From Leptofilum sp050292445 (GTDB lineage Bacteria > Chloroflexota > Anaerolineae > Promineifilales > Promineifilaceae), in contig JBNKLQ010000230.1 in the NCBI GenBank assembly GCA_050292445.1, positions 1-9,853 on the forward strand: a DNA stretch of 9,853 nucleotides. Reading direction: 5' to 3'. Positions within the stretch are counted from its first letter, which is position 1; each line of letters opens with the position of its first letter. Below are positions 1-6,449 of this stretch, in pieces. Below the pieces are notes generated by a model. It was not told the DNA's origin. It ran no database searches and saw nothing but the letters and a program-made list of their open reading frames with translations. Both the position numbers and the translations under genes were made by a program.

Positions 1-1178
1 TTCAATTTGATCTGGAGCCGTTGCCGACGCAGGTGGCCCCCATCGCCTTGCCGGGAGAATCAACCCCGATTCCGGTGACGTTTACGCCCATGCCAGAAAC
101 GGCCGTATCCTCCAACCAGCTTGCTCAATCGGGTTTGCTTGATACGCTACCCGCCACCAGCACCCCTTTACCCATTCCTACCAACACCCCTGTCACCCCC
201 ACATCCACTCCCACGCCTACGCCTACCGAAACGCCCGTCGGCCCCACGCCACCGGTCATTAAACCGTTGGGGCAATACAGCCTCAGCGAAGTCATTCCTT
301 TTCAGGCGTTCCCGGTGCCTGCCGGCAACAACGGCTGGGGGGTGCATTGGATACCCACTGTTAGCCAGGATCATGGTGTGGTAGATCGTTTTGTGGGTGA
401 AGCGGTGCGCATGCATATTAAATGGGTCGTATTCCTCAACGAGGGCACCCAAATTGGGGACAACGATTATTTGGTGGAGAAGCTGGTAGCCAACGGCATC
501 ATGCCCGTGATGCGGCTTTACCGCTCTGGTGTGCTGCCCTACGACGGCAACATCGGTCCGATGGTGGCCCATTATCGGGCCAAGGGCGTTTACTACTTCC
601 AGCTGTACAACGAGCCAAATGTGAATGGGGAAAACCATCAAGGGTTTGCCAATCCCAACCAGTATGCTAAGGCTTGGGCCAGTGCCGCGCGACAAGTGAT
701 TGCCAACGGGGGGTTCCCCGGTTTAGGCGCACTCAGCCCTGGTGGCGAATACAATCATTACGACTTTTTGGCGCGGACCTTGCAGGCCATCAAGTTCAAT
801 GGAGACGAGGCGCTGCTTAACCGCACTTGGCTGTCAGTGCACAACTATCATGGCGTACGCGCCTACGATGACCCTGGCGGTTTTCTGCTCTTCCGTAATT
901 ATAATGAGATTGTAGAAAGCAATATCGGCCGTTCCCTGCCTATGATTGGCACGGAAGGTGGCTCTTACAGTGCGGATCGCAACGTGGAATTGGAGCTGAT
1001 CCGCTATCAATACACCTACATGCGCGATGCCGAACCGTACTTTTTGGCCTTTAGCTACTGGTTGCTGGCTAACAGCGAAGGTGGTGCGCATGACAGCACC
1101 TGGGAATGGCAAGCCCTCTTCCGCCCCGGCTTTGTCCATCCCGCCGTCACCGAATTCTTCTACAAAACCTCCCGCTAA
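1..1178 (+). CDS. Glycoside hydrolase-like extracellular protein with Thr/Pro linker (5' end missing)
   Basis: The reading frame is open from base 3 and enters from outside the window, so the TTG at 21 is probably not the start; any signal peptide or membrane anchor would lie upstream. Counting from the codon at 21, residues 1-80 are low-complexity and rich in Thr, Pro and Ser, typical of an extracellular linker. Residues 85-385 look like a TIM-barrel glycosidase of the clan GH-A type: a strand ending in LYNEP (E198, the usual acid/base position), a VHNYH segment (273-277), and IGTEGG (E312, the position expected for the nucleophile), followed by aromatic-rich FSYW. From this I infer hydrolysis of a polysaccharide or glycoside outside the cell. 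The exact GH family and substrate cannot be read, and a non-catalytic relative is possible. It is followed by 150 bp without a gene. Confidence 0.75.
   Translation, partial: QFDLEPLPTQVAPIALPGESTPIPVTFTPMPETAVSSNQLAQSGLLDTLPATSTPLPIPTNTPVTPTSTPTPTPTETPVGPTPPVIKPLGQYSLSEVIPFQAFPVPAGNNGWGVHWIPTVSQDHGVVDRFVGEAVRMHIKWVVFLNEGTQIGDNDYLVEKLVANGIMPVMRLYRSGVLPYDGNIGPMVAHYRAKGVYYFQLYNEPNVNGENHQGFANPNQYAKAWASAARQVIANGGFPGLGALSPGGEYNHYDFLARTLQAIKFNGDEALLNRTWLSVHNYHGVRAYDDPGGFLLFRNYNEIVESNIGRSLPMIGTEGGSYSADRNVELELIRYQYTYMRDAEPYFLAFSYWLLANSEGGAHDSTWEWQALFRPGFVHPAVTEFFYKTSR
150..254 (+). repeat. Low-complexity Thr/Pro linker coding stretch
   Basis: Inside the first gene, about 35 codons alternate mainly between Thr/Ser (ACN, TCN) and Pro (CCN), giving a TPTSTPTPTPTE-type peptide. 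The DNA is correspondingly C-rich and almost without G on the plus strand. Such linkers are common between an N-terminal anchor and a catalytic domain in secreted proteins. It is a compositional repeat, not a mobile or structured DNA repeat. Confidence 0.7.
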
Positions 1179-1280
1179 ATTTCATAACACTCCTTCTATC
1201 AAGTTCTTGTTTTTGTGCGGTGAAAATCTTATACTTCCTCTGTTAATTGTGCCAAAATTCACTACTTGGTTTAGATTTAC

Positions 1281-1294
1281 TTTTACAAGTAAAA
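1281..1294. promoter_or_regulatory. Small inverted repeat upstream of the exported-protein gene
   Basis: TTTTAC-AA-GTAAAA has perfect 6-bp arms with a 2-bp spacer and lies 35 bp before the ATG at 1329, in an AT-rich leader. A TATAAA at 1300-1305 could be a -10 element, but I find no -35 at proper spacing. It may be an operator or chance in AT-rich DNA. The word TTTTACAA also occurs inside the palindrome before the ABC operon (4533-4540). Confidence 0.3.
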
Positions 1295-1328
1295 CAAAAT
1301 ATAAATGGTTCACAAAGGATGGTATATT

Positions 1329-1997
1329 ATGACACCACGTCGCATAGGCCTTTGCCTGCTAATTGCATTCATCGGAACTTTTACTACCAGCACAATTGTG
1401 AATAGCTTAAAGGAAAATTCTGAGGCAATGGTTTTTTTATACGGCGCGGAACGTGAGCAGTCTGAAGAGAAACATACTTCTGCGTTAATCTTGCCCACAA
1501 TCATTACGGATCCGTTAGGGGACAGTAATGAGCAGGTTGATGTAATTGAAATAGCTGGAGCTTCTTCAGGAGCAGAATTACTCATGGAAGTTACGTTTAG
1601 TCCGGATACGGACATAGTAGCGTCTGAAGCTGGCGGCGCTATTCTTCTTGATCTCGATCAGAATTCAAGCACAGGCAAATCTGCGACGGAAATCTGGTTT
1701 GGATTATCTACGCAAGATGTTGGTTGTGAGTTTTTGCTTTCCCTTTACCCTGACCACGTAGAAGTTCGAGAGGCTGAAATGTCTACGATTGTGGCCACAT
1801 TGCCAGTGACGCATACAGCTAATGCACTTTCATTTAGTGTACCTCTTAGTTTGCTGAACAATGATGAAGGACAAATAAATGCCGTCGCAATCATTGGAGA
1901 TAAAGATGGGCCAACTGATTGGGCACCTGAGGTTGGCTATGGGACTATTACAGGTTCCTATCTGCATTTTGTTCCTGTTATTATGAAACCAGAATAA
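1329..1997 (+). CDS. Small exported beta-rich protein of unknown function with 'VPVIMKP' tail
   Basis: 222 residues. I chose the ATG at 1329 because an SD-like AAAGGATGG (1314-1322) precedes it at good spacing; an in-frame ATG at 1305 has none and would add eight residues before the signal. The N-terminus reads MTPRR and then a hydrophobic run of about 18 residues, consistent with a signal peptide or a single anchor. The mature part opens with DPLGDSNEQVD, alternates short hydrophobic strands, and contains an LDLDQNSSTG motif followed by a WFGL strand. This is the layout of a calcium-type or carbohydrate-binding-like beta-sandwich, but I do not recognise a named family. The chain ends in HFVPVIMKPE, a tail I associate with surface proteins of Chloroflexota. 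The gene is noticeably richer in A/T and in TTA/ATT/GAA-type codons than its neighbours. Function unknown; expression as a lone gene is likely. Confidence 0.7.
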   Translation: MTPRRIGLCLLIAFIGTFTTSTIVNSLKENSEAMVFLYGAEREQSEEKHTSALILPTIITDPLGDSNEQVDVIEIAGASSGAELLMEVTFSPDTDIVASEAGGAILLDLDQNSSTGKSATEIWFGLSTQDVGCEFLLSLYPDHVEVREAEMSTIVATLPVTHTANALSFSVPLSLLNNDEGQINAVAIIGDKDGPTDWAPEVGYGTITGSYLHFVPVIMKPE

Positions 1998-2065
1998 TAT
2001 AAAACGAGTTGGTTATTATATTGGTGCTTATTGAAAAGATCATGCTAACGTTGACTTTTTGCGAG

Positions 2066-2200
2066 ACTAGCCACATATCAGTTTGAGCGAGAAAAGAAAA
2101 ATAGGACACAGATTAACACAGATAGCCACTGAATTATGTTTTTTATCTGTGTAAACCAGTGTTCATCAGTGTCCAATTCCAAAAGTGATATGTAGCTAGT
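2066..2200. repeat. Nested imperfect palindromic element between convergent genes
   Basis: Two pairs of inverted arms share nearly the same centre. The outer arms ACTAGCCACATATCA (2066-2080) and TGATATGTAGCTAGT (2186-2200) match at 14 of 15 positions. The inner arms GGACACAGATTAACAC (2104-2119) and GTGTTCATCAGTGTCC (2159-2174) match at 14 of 16. A further perfect pairing is possible between ACACAGATA (2116-2124) and TATCTGTGT (2144-2152). The inner arms are themselves degenerate short repeats of a GTGT(T/A)NATC(T/A) unit. It has no coding potential. It sits between the convergent exported-protein and SDR genes, and its right outer arm overlaps the SDR stop codon. It may be a MITE-like or other interspersed repeat, and the folded RNA could help end transcription from both sides. 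Confidence 0.6.
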
Positions 2201-3041
2201 TTGCGAGATATTCACTAAGTTGCCATAGCTTTTGGGATAGTTCTTGGTTTTGCGCTGCTTCGGCCAGAGGGATTTCCTCTTTTTCGTTGAAATATTTGCC
2301 GTGGGTGGTGGCCAGTTCGGGCGCGGTGGCCAGCCAGATGGGGGCGACAGCGCCTTGCTTTGGCGTGTCCCAGCCGCGTTTGACCAGCTTCATGAGCCAG
2401 CCCAGCGGACCGCGCATGTTGCCCAGTTTGGTATTGATGACACCGGGGTGCACAGCATTAAGCGTGACGCCGCTGCCTTCTAGCTGTTGGGCTTCCAAAG
2501 GGAAGCACAACATGTTGCATAACTTGGTGTTGGCGTAGGTGCGCATGGGGTGGAAGTCATGGCCGTAGGGAGTTTTGTCGAGATCGACACGGCCGTTTCC
2601 ATACAATCCCGCGCTAATATTCACAATTCGGGCCGGAGCACTCGCCTTGAGCCGGTCGCCCAACAATTGGTTGAGCATAAACGGGGCCAAGTGGTTCACC
2701 ATGAAGCCTTGCTCTAAACCATCTGCGTTGATTTGTTTTTTAGTGGGCCACACCCCCGCATTGTTGATGAGGACGTGGATGCGCGGGTAGCGGTCCAGCA
2801 GTTCTTGAGCCAACTGGCGAGTAGTGGCAATCGTGCCTAAATCTCCCATAACCAGGTCAATCTGAGCGTCTGGGATCGTTTGGCGGATTTCTTGAACGGC
2901 CGTTTCGCCTCGACCCTTATCACGACTGACCAAAACCACCTGCGCCTGCTGTTCCGCCAACGCCTGCACTATGGCTTTGCCGATGCCTGTATTACCTCCT
3001 GTTACCACACGCACCCGATTTTTCATCTCAGTGGCTGCCAT
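2196..3041 (-). CDS. Short-chain dehydrogenase/reductase (retinol-dehydrogenase-like SDR)
   Basis: 281 residues, a full-length Rossmann-fold oxidoreductase of the SDR superfamily. Visible signatures are the nucleotide-binding TGGNTGIG (14-21), an SR pair after beta-2 (R40) that favours NADP(H), GDL around D67, NNAG (93-96), the putative catalytic Ser in NISAG (S143), the YANTK pair (Y169, K173) and HPG (198-200). The wide Ser-Tyr spacing matches the retinol-dehydrogenase/WWOX-like subgroup. It should carry out NAD(P)-linked carbonyl/alcohol interconversion in the cytoplasm; the substrate cannot be deduced. The ATG at 3041 is preceded by an AGAGG Shine-Dalgarno sequence. It is divergent from the TetR gene at 3147, with an operator-like palindrome between them, so repression by that TetR is likely. 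The stop codon lies in the right arm of the palindromic element at 2066-2200. Confidence 0.9.
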   Translation of the reverse strand: MAATEMKNRVRVVTGGNTGIGKAIVQALAEQQAQVVLVSRDKGRGETAVQEIRQTIPDAQIDLVMGDLGTIATTRQLAQELLDRYPRIHVLINNAGVWPTKKQINADGLEQGFMVNHLAPFMLNQLLGDRLKASAPARIVNISAGLYGNGRVDLDKTPYGHDFHPMRTYANTKLCNMLCFPLEAQQLEGSGVTLNAVHPGVINTKLGNMRGPLGWLMKLVKRGWDTPKQGAVAPIWLATAPELATTHGKYFNEKEEIPLAEAAQNQELSQKLWQLSEYLAN

Positions 3042-3092
3042 TGTTGCCTCTCTTTGCCTGAATGGATAGACTGTTTGCAGAAAAACTTTTAT

Positions 3093-3123
3093 CTAGAATT
3101 AAATACTAGAATAATATTCTAGT
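3093..3123. promoter_or_regulatory. Putative TetR operator between the SDR and tetR-type genes
   Basis: ACTAGAAT-AAT-ATTCTAGT at 3105-3123 is a 19-bp inverted repeat with perfect 8-bp arms. A third half-site, CTAGAAT, lies at 3093-3099, 13 bp from the matching half-site in the palindrome. The block is in the 105-bp divergent gap, 24 bp before the regulator's ATG and about 64 bp before the SDR start. TetR-family proteins typically bind such near-palindromes in the divergent promoter region and control both genes. The binding protein is inferred from position. Confidence 0.65.
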
Positions 3124-3146
3124 CTTATTTTGGGAAAGTGCAACAC

Positions 3147-3749
3147 ATGGCAAAAACAGACAGACAAACTGCTACCGCTGCTCGTCAGGCCGCCATTTTA
3201 GAAGCCACGCTGGAACTGATTGGGGAAAAGGGGGTAACGGCCGTAACCATGAGCGATATTTGCGGCCGTTCCGGGGCCAGCGTGGGCAGTGTGTATCATC
3301 ATTTCAAAGACCGGGAAGGCGTGCTGTATGCCCTGTACCGCGACTGTTTTGAAGATTGCTTTGACCAGCTGCGCACGGCCGTTCTTGCCACCACCACCGC
3401 ACAGCAAGGTATTACAGCATTGGTGCACACTTATCTGGACTGGGTGGCGGCGAACCCCAGCCGCGCTACCTTCATTTACGAAGCATCGCAGGGCACGCTC
3501 CTGCGCAGTTACGCCGAAGAAATTGCTGCTTTTAAAAGCGCATTTTACGCAGACATTTTTGCCTGGATGCTGCCCTTTGTAGAGGCAGGCGAACTGCTGC
3601 GGCTGCCACCGTGGGCCTACGATGCCATCATGATGGGACCGGCCCACGAATTTGCCCGCCGCTGGCTGGGCGGGATGCAGGAATTATCAATGCCTGAAGC
3701 ACAAACCATCATCGCTGAGGCTGTGTGGCGGGCAGTGCGGCTAGATTGA
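3147..3749 (+). CDS. TetR/AcrR family transcriptional regulator (SDR-linked)
   Basis: 200 residues, a normal length for the family. I start at the ATG at 3147, with GGGAAAG about 8-14 bases upstream; an in-frame GTG at 3138 has no clear Shine-Dalgarno sequence. The N-terminal helix ILEATLELIGEKG and the helix-turn-helix at about residues 34-54 (TMSDICGRSGASVGSVYHHF) are textbook TetR. The C-terminal part, with many aromatic and acidic residues, is the ligand-binding and dimer domain; the ligand is unknown. It most likely represses itself and the divergent SDR through the palindrome at 3105-3123. The 49-bp gap to the convergent HD gene shows no strong terminator. Confidence 0.9.
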   Translation: MAKTDRQTATAARQAAILEATLELIGEKGVTAVTMSDICGRSGASVGSVYHHFKDREGVLYALYRDCFEDCFDQLRTAVLATTTAQQGITALVHTYLDWVAANPSRATFIYEASQGTLLRSYAEEIAAFKSAFYADIFAWMLPFVEAGELLRLPPWAYDAIMMGPAHEFARRWLGGMQELSMPEAQTIIAEAVWRAVRLD

Positions 3750-3798
3750 TCGATAAAAATTAACTGCGGTGAAAATGCTTTTTTAGTAAACCCTGGAG

Positions 3799-4464
3799 TT
3801 AGCCAAGCAAATCTTTGCCCTGAAGTTCAGTTTCGAGATTGGTCCACAGCTTGTTAAACTGTTTAAGCCGTTTTTTGGCGGCCTTTTTAGCGGGTTTTGT
3901 GTGCATGCTGGCCACTGTTTTGGGCAGCCATGTGGTGTTGCTGCGGGCGCTGTCAATGATGGATTGCGTGGTACGGCCGTTTTCCTGCATCATTATTAGC
4001 GGCGTAAAATGGAACGCGGCCGTCAGCCCAATTTTGGCCAGTTTGTCGGCATCCCACAGCACCTGCGCCTCTAAATCTTTGAGCGGTTTTCTACGCCATA
4101 ATCCCATGTGAGAGCGAATCGCTTTGGCCACATGTCCGATCTTCTTTTTGGGGAAATCGGTGGTCGGCAAGATTTCGTGAGCGACTTTAGCACCCTCCCT
4201 TGCGTGCCTGGCACCAGTTTCTTTGCGGATGTCGTGCAGCCAGGCGGCGGCTTCCACTACTTCGGCATCAGCTCCGGTAAGCTCCGCCAATTTGAGAGCC
4301 AGGGTGACAACGGCCGTTACGTGCTCCCATCGGTAATTAAACAGTGGATCGGTCGTGCCATATCGCTTCATGGCTTCTTCTTCCGTTGCTTGTTTCATCG
4401 CTTTTTTAATTGTTTTTCGCCAGGGCTGTTTCTTTTTAGATGATTTCTTGTTGGATTTAGGCAT
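3799..4464 (-). CDS. HD-domain metal-dependent phosphohydrolase with Lys-rich termini
   Basis: 221 residues. The central region (about 35-160) is an HD superfamily domain of the YedJ-like type: H48 in YRWEHV, the H77-D78 pair in WLHDI, H119 in IRSHMG, and D138 in WDADKL. These supply the H...HD...D metal ligands. Family members hydrolyse phosphomonoesters, nucleotides or cyclic dinucleotides in the cytoplasm; the substrate here is unknown. Both ends are unusually basic. The first 25 residues hold ten Lys plus an Arg, and residues 190-202 carry a second cluster (PAKKAAKKRLKQ), suggesting contact with nucleic acid or another polyanion. The start is the ATG at 4464, with a GAGG at slightly long spacing. 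It is divergent from the ABC operon, with 108 bp between the two starts, and convergent with the TetR gene. Confidence 0.85.
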   Translation of the reverse strand: MPKSNKKSSKKKQPWRKTIKKAMKQATEEEAMKRYGTTDPLFNYRWEHVTAVVTLALKLAELTGADAEVVEAAAWLHDIRKETGARHAREGAKVAHEILPTTDFPKKKIGHVAKAIRSHMGLWRRKPLKDLEAQVLWDADKLAKIGLTAAFHFTPLIMMQENGRTTQSIIDSARSNTTWLPKTVASMHTKPAKKAAKKRLKQFNKLWTNLETELQGKDLLG

Positions 4465-4529
4465 GGGGTCATTTTACCTCGCCCATTCGTTAATGCCCAT
4501 TTTGAGTGGTAGAATTTGCGGCCGTAGGT

Positions 4530-4545
4530 CAATTTTACAAAATTG
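4530..4545. promoter_or_regulatory. Perfect inverted repeat upstream of the ABC exporter operon
   Basis: CAATTTT-AC-AAAATTG has perfect 7-bp arms with a 2-bp spacer and ends 27 bp before the ATPase ATG. TAGAAT at 4510-4515 is a plausible -10, which would put the palindrome just downstream of a transcription start. That is a usual place for a repressor operator. No matching palindrome lies upstream of either TetR gene in the window, so the binder is unknown. Confidence 0.45.
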
Positions 4546-4572
4546 GCCAACTCTCAGCCTAAAGGAGACCCT

Positions 4573-5574
4573 ATGGCAGCAATCGAGGTATCCAATCTTA
4601 GCAAATCTTTTTTTGTGCCAGTACGTGATGCGGGACTGAAGGCCGCTTTAGAAAGTCTGGTGAACCGTAAAACGCGGGAAGTCGAGGCGGTGAAAAACGT
4701 CTCATTTGCCATCGAACCGGGCGAAGTTGTTGGCTTTTTAGGGCCAAATGGCGCGGGCAAGACGACCACGCTCAAGATGCTGTCTGGCCTGTTGTATCCT
4801 ACCCACGGCACCGCTTCTGTTTTGGGCTATACACCTTCTCAGCGCAACAAAAGCTACCTGCGCCAGATGACGCTCATTATGGGGAATCGGAATCAGCTGT
4901 TGTGGGACATCCCTGCGCTGGATTCGTTTGAGCTGAATCGGGCCATTTACCGCCTACCGGAAGATGAGTTCCATCGCACTCGCGACGAATTTATAGAGCT
5001 GCTGGACATGAAGGAGATTGTCACCAAACCGGTGCGCAATCTCTCTTTAGGTGAACGGATGAAGGTGGAGATTGCTGCCGCGCTGCTGCACAAGCCCAAG
5101 GCGCTCTTTCTGGACGAGCCGACGATTGGCCTGGACGTGACGATGCAGCGCCGCATCCGGGCTTTTGTGCGGGAGTACAACCAGCGTTACCAGGCCACGG
5201 TGCTGCTTACCAGCCATTACATGGCGGATGTAGAGGCGTTGTGCAAGCGGGTGATTGTGATTCATCACGGCCGTATTTTGTTTGATGGCGCGCTAAGTGA
5301 GTTGGTTGACCGCTTTAAAGCGCAAAAGCGGCTGGTCGTGACGGTAGAGCAGGGCATGGTGGATTTATCTCGATTTGGGGAGGTGGTGTCGCAGGAAGAC
5401 GGCCGTATCACTCTGCAAGTGTCTAAAAAAGAAGCCCCGGCTATCACTGCCAGGCTGCTCAATGAGTTTCCTGTGTCCGATCTGCTAGTGGAAGACCCCT
5501 CCATCGAAGACGTGATTGAAGACGTTTTTGCCCAAAAAATCGACGCCGAGCCAGAATTGGCTGCGGCTTCGTGA
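4573..5574 (+). CDS. ABC-2 type exporter, ATP-binding subunit
   Basis: 333 residues. The ATG at 4573 is chosen because a strong AAGGAG (4562-4567) precedes it. It shows every nucleotide-binding-domain motif: Walker A GPNGAGKT (57-64), a Q-loop near Q108, signature LSLGE (157-161), Walker B ALFLDE (177-182) followed by a D-loop GLD, and H-loop H215 in TSHYM. The N-terminal insert before Walker A and the C-terminal extension of about 90 residues fit the group I know as COG4586, which pairs with two dissimilar permeases. It would energise export or membrane insertion of an unknown substrate from the cytoplasmic face. It is first in a tight operon: the next start follows eight bases after its stop, and that gene's GAGG overlaps this stop codon. 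Confidence 0.93.
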   Translation: MAAIEVSNLSKSFFVPVRDAGLKAALESLVNRKTREVEAVKNVSFAIEPGEVVGFLGPNGAGKTTTLKMLSGLLYPTHGTASVLGYTPSQRNKSYLRQMTLIMGNRNQLLWDIPALDSFELNRAIYRLPEDEFHRTRDEFIELLDMKEIVTKPVRNLSLGERMKVEIAAALLHKPKALFLDEPTIGLDVTMQRRIRAFVREYNQRYQATVLLTSHYMADVEALCKRVIVIHHGRILFDGALSELVDRFKAQKRLVVTVEQGMVDLSRFGEVVSQEDGRITLQVSKKEAPAITARLLNEFPVSDLLVEDPSIEDVIEDVFAQKIDAEPELAAAS

Positions 5575-5581
5575 GGCTGTC

Positions 5582-6424
5582 ATGACGACGATGCCCAACA
5601 CGCCAACTCGCTGGCAGGAAATCAGAACGCTCACTGATTTTTATCCCATCCAGATGAAATACGCTTCCATCATCACGGCGCAATATCCGATGGCGGCCAT
5701 TTTGTGGCTGGTGAGCCTGGTGGTGGAACCTACCATTTACCTGGTGGTATGGGCCACCATTGCCCGCGAGCAGGGGGGCACCGTCGGTGGCTTTACGGCG
5801 GGAACATTTGCTGCTTACTACATTGCCTGGACGGCCGTTCGCGTCATGAACATCTCACTTACACCCTGGGCCTTTGAAGCGCGTGTACAGCGCGGTGAAT
5901 GGTCGCCGATGCTGGTTCGGCCTATTCATCCCTTCCACCAGGATTTAGCCTTTTTCATCGGCATGAAAGTGCGCGACATCGCTTATCTCATTCCCATTAT
6001 GGTCCTGCTGGTGCTTGCCTTCAGGCCGGAGCTAAACCCCAACTGGTGGCAGATGGTTGCCTTTGTAGTGGCCATCTTTACCGGCTTTGTGATGCGCTTT
6101 ATCTGGCTCTGGTTTTTGGGATTGATTACGTTTTGGATCACGCGGATTAGCGCCGTGTTTGATCTCTACTTTGCCATTGAACTGCTGCTCTCTGGACGAG
6201 TGGTGCCCATTGACCTGCTGCCTGATTGGGCGCAGACCGTCTCTAACTGGCTGCCCTACCAATGGTCTTTTGGCTTTCCCATCGAGGTAATCTTGGGACG
6301 CTTGACGGTGCAGGAAACGTTGACCGGCTTTGGGATGCAGCTTGTGTGGGGCATTATAGGCTGGATTTTGATGATGCTTTTGTGGCGGCAGGGTGTGAAA
6401 CGGTATTCGGCCGTTGGCGCTTGA
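5582..6424 (+). CDS. ABC-2 type exporter permease 1 (COG4587-like)
   Basis: 280 residues and about six hydrophobic segments (near 38-61, 72-92, 131-148, 156-180, 182-205 and 250-268). I start at the ATG at 5582, whose TGAGG (5572-5576) overlaps the ATPase stop. The same frame is open further upstream inside the ATPase gene, but that gives no sensible N-terminus. The segment SGRVVPIDLLPDW (204-216), followed by LPYQW and a P-x-E-V-I-L-G stretch, is characteristic of this permease family and distinguishes it from drug-type DrrB permeases. It forms half of the transmembrane channel with the next gene's product. The substrate is unknown; related trios are often labelled simply 'uncharacterised transport system'. 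Confidence 0.88.
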   Translation: MTTMPNTPTRWQEIRTLTDFYPIQMKYASIITAQYPMAAILWLVSLVVEPTIYLVVWATIAREQGGTVGGFTAGTFAAYYIAWTAVRVMNISLTPWAFEARVQRGEWSPMLVRPIHPFHQDLAFFIGMKVRDIAYLIPIMVLLVLAFRPELNPNWWQMVAFVVAIFTGFVMRFIWLWFLGLITFWITRISAVFDLYFAIELLLSGRVVPIDLLPDWAQTVSNWLPYQWSFGFPIEVILGRLTVQETLTGFGMQLVWGIIGWILMMLLWRQGVKRYSAVGA

Positions 6425-6449
6425 TTGGTTATCGGTTCACGGAGAAAAG

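Noticed and set aside
168..695. Long minus-strand open frame opposite the glycosidase-like gene
   Set aside because: It lies wholly inside a gene with clear family motifs. Its peptide is rich in His, Arg and Gly with no recognisable domain, as expected for an antisense shadow.
2104..2174. CRISPR-like array because of repeated GTGT/ACAC units
   Set aside because: The units are only about 10 bp, degenerate, immediately adjacent and arranged as inverted arms. There are no regular spacers and no cas genes.
3750..3798. Possible terminator in the gap between the TetR and HD genes (a T-run near 3780)
   Set aside because: I could not find a stable hairpin directly before the T-run on either strand; the short complementary words are too weak.
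5516..5581. Upstream start for permease 1 inside the ATPase gene
   Set aside because: The extra 22 residues are the out-of-frame reading of the ATPase C-terminus, and the ATG at 5582 has a well-placed GAGG.
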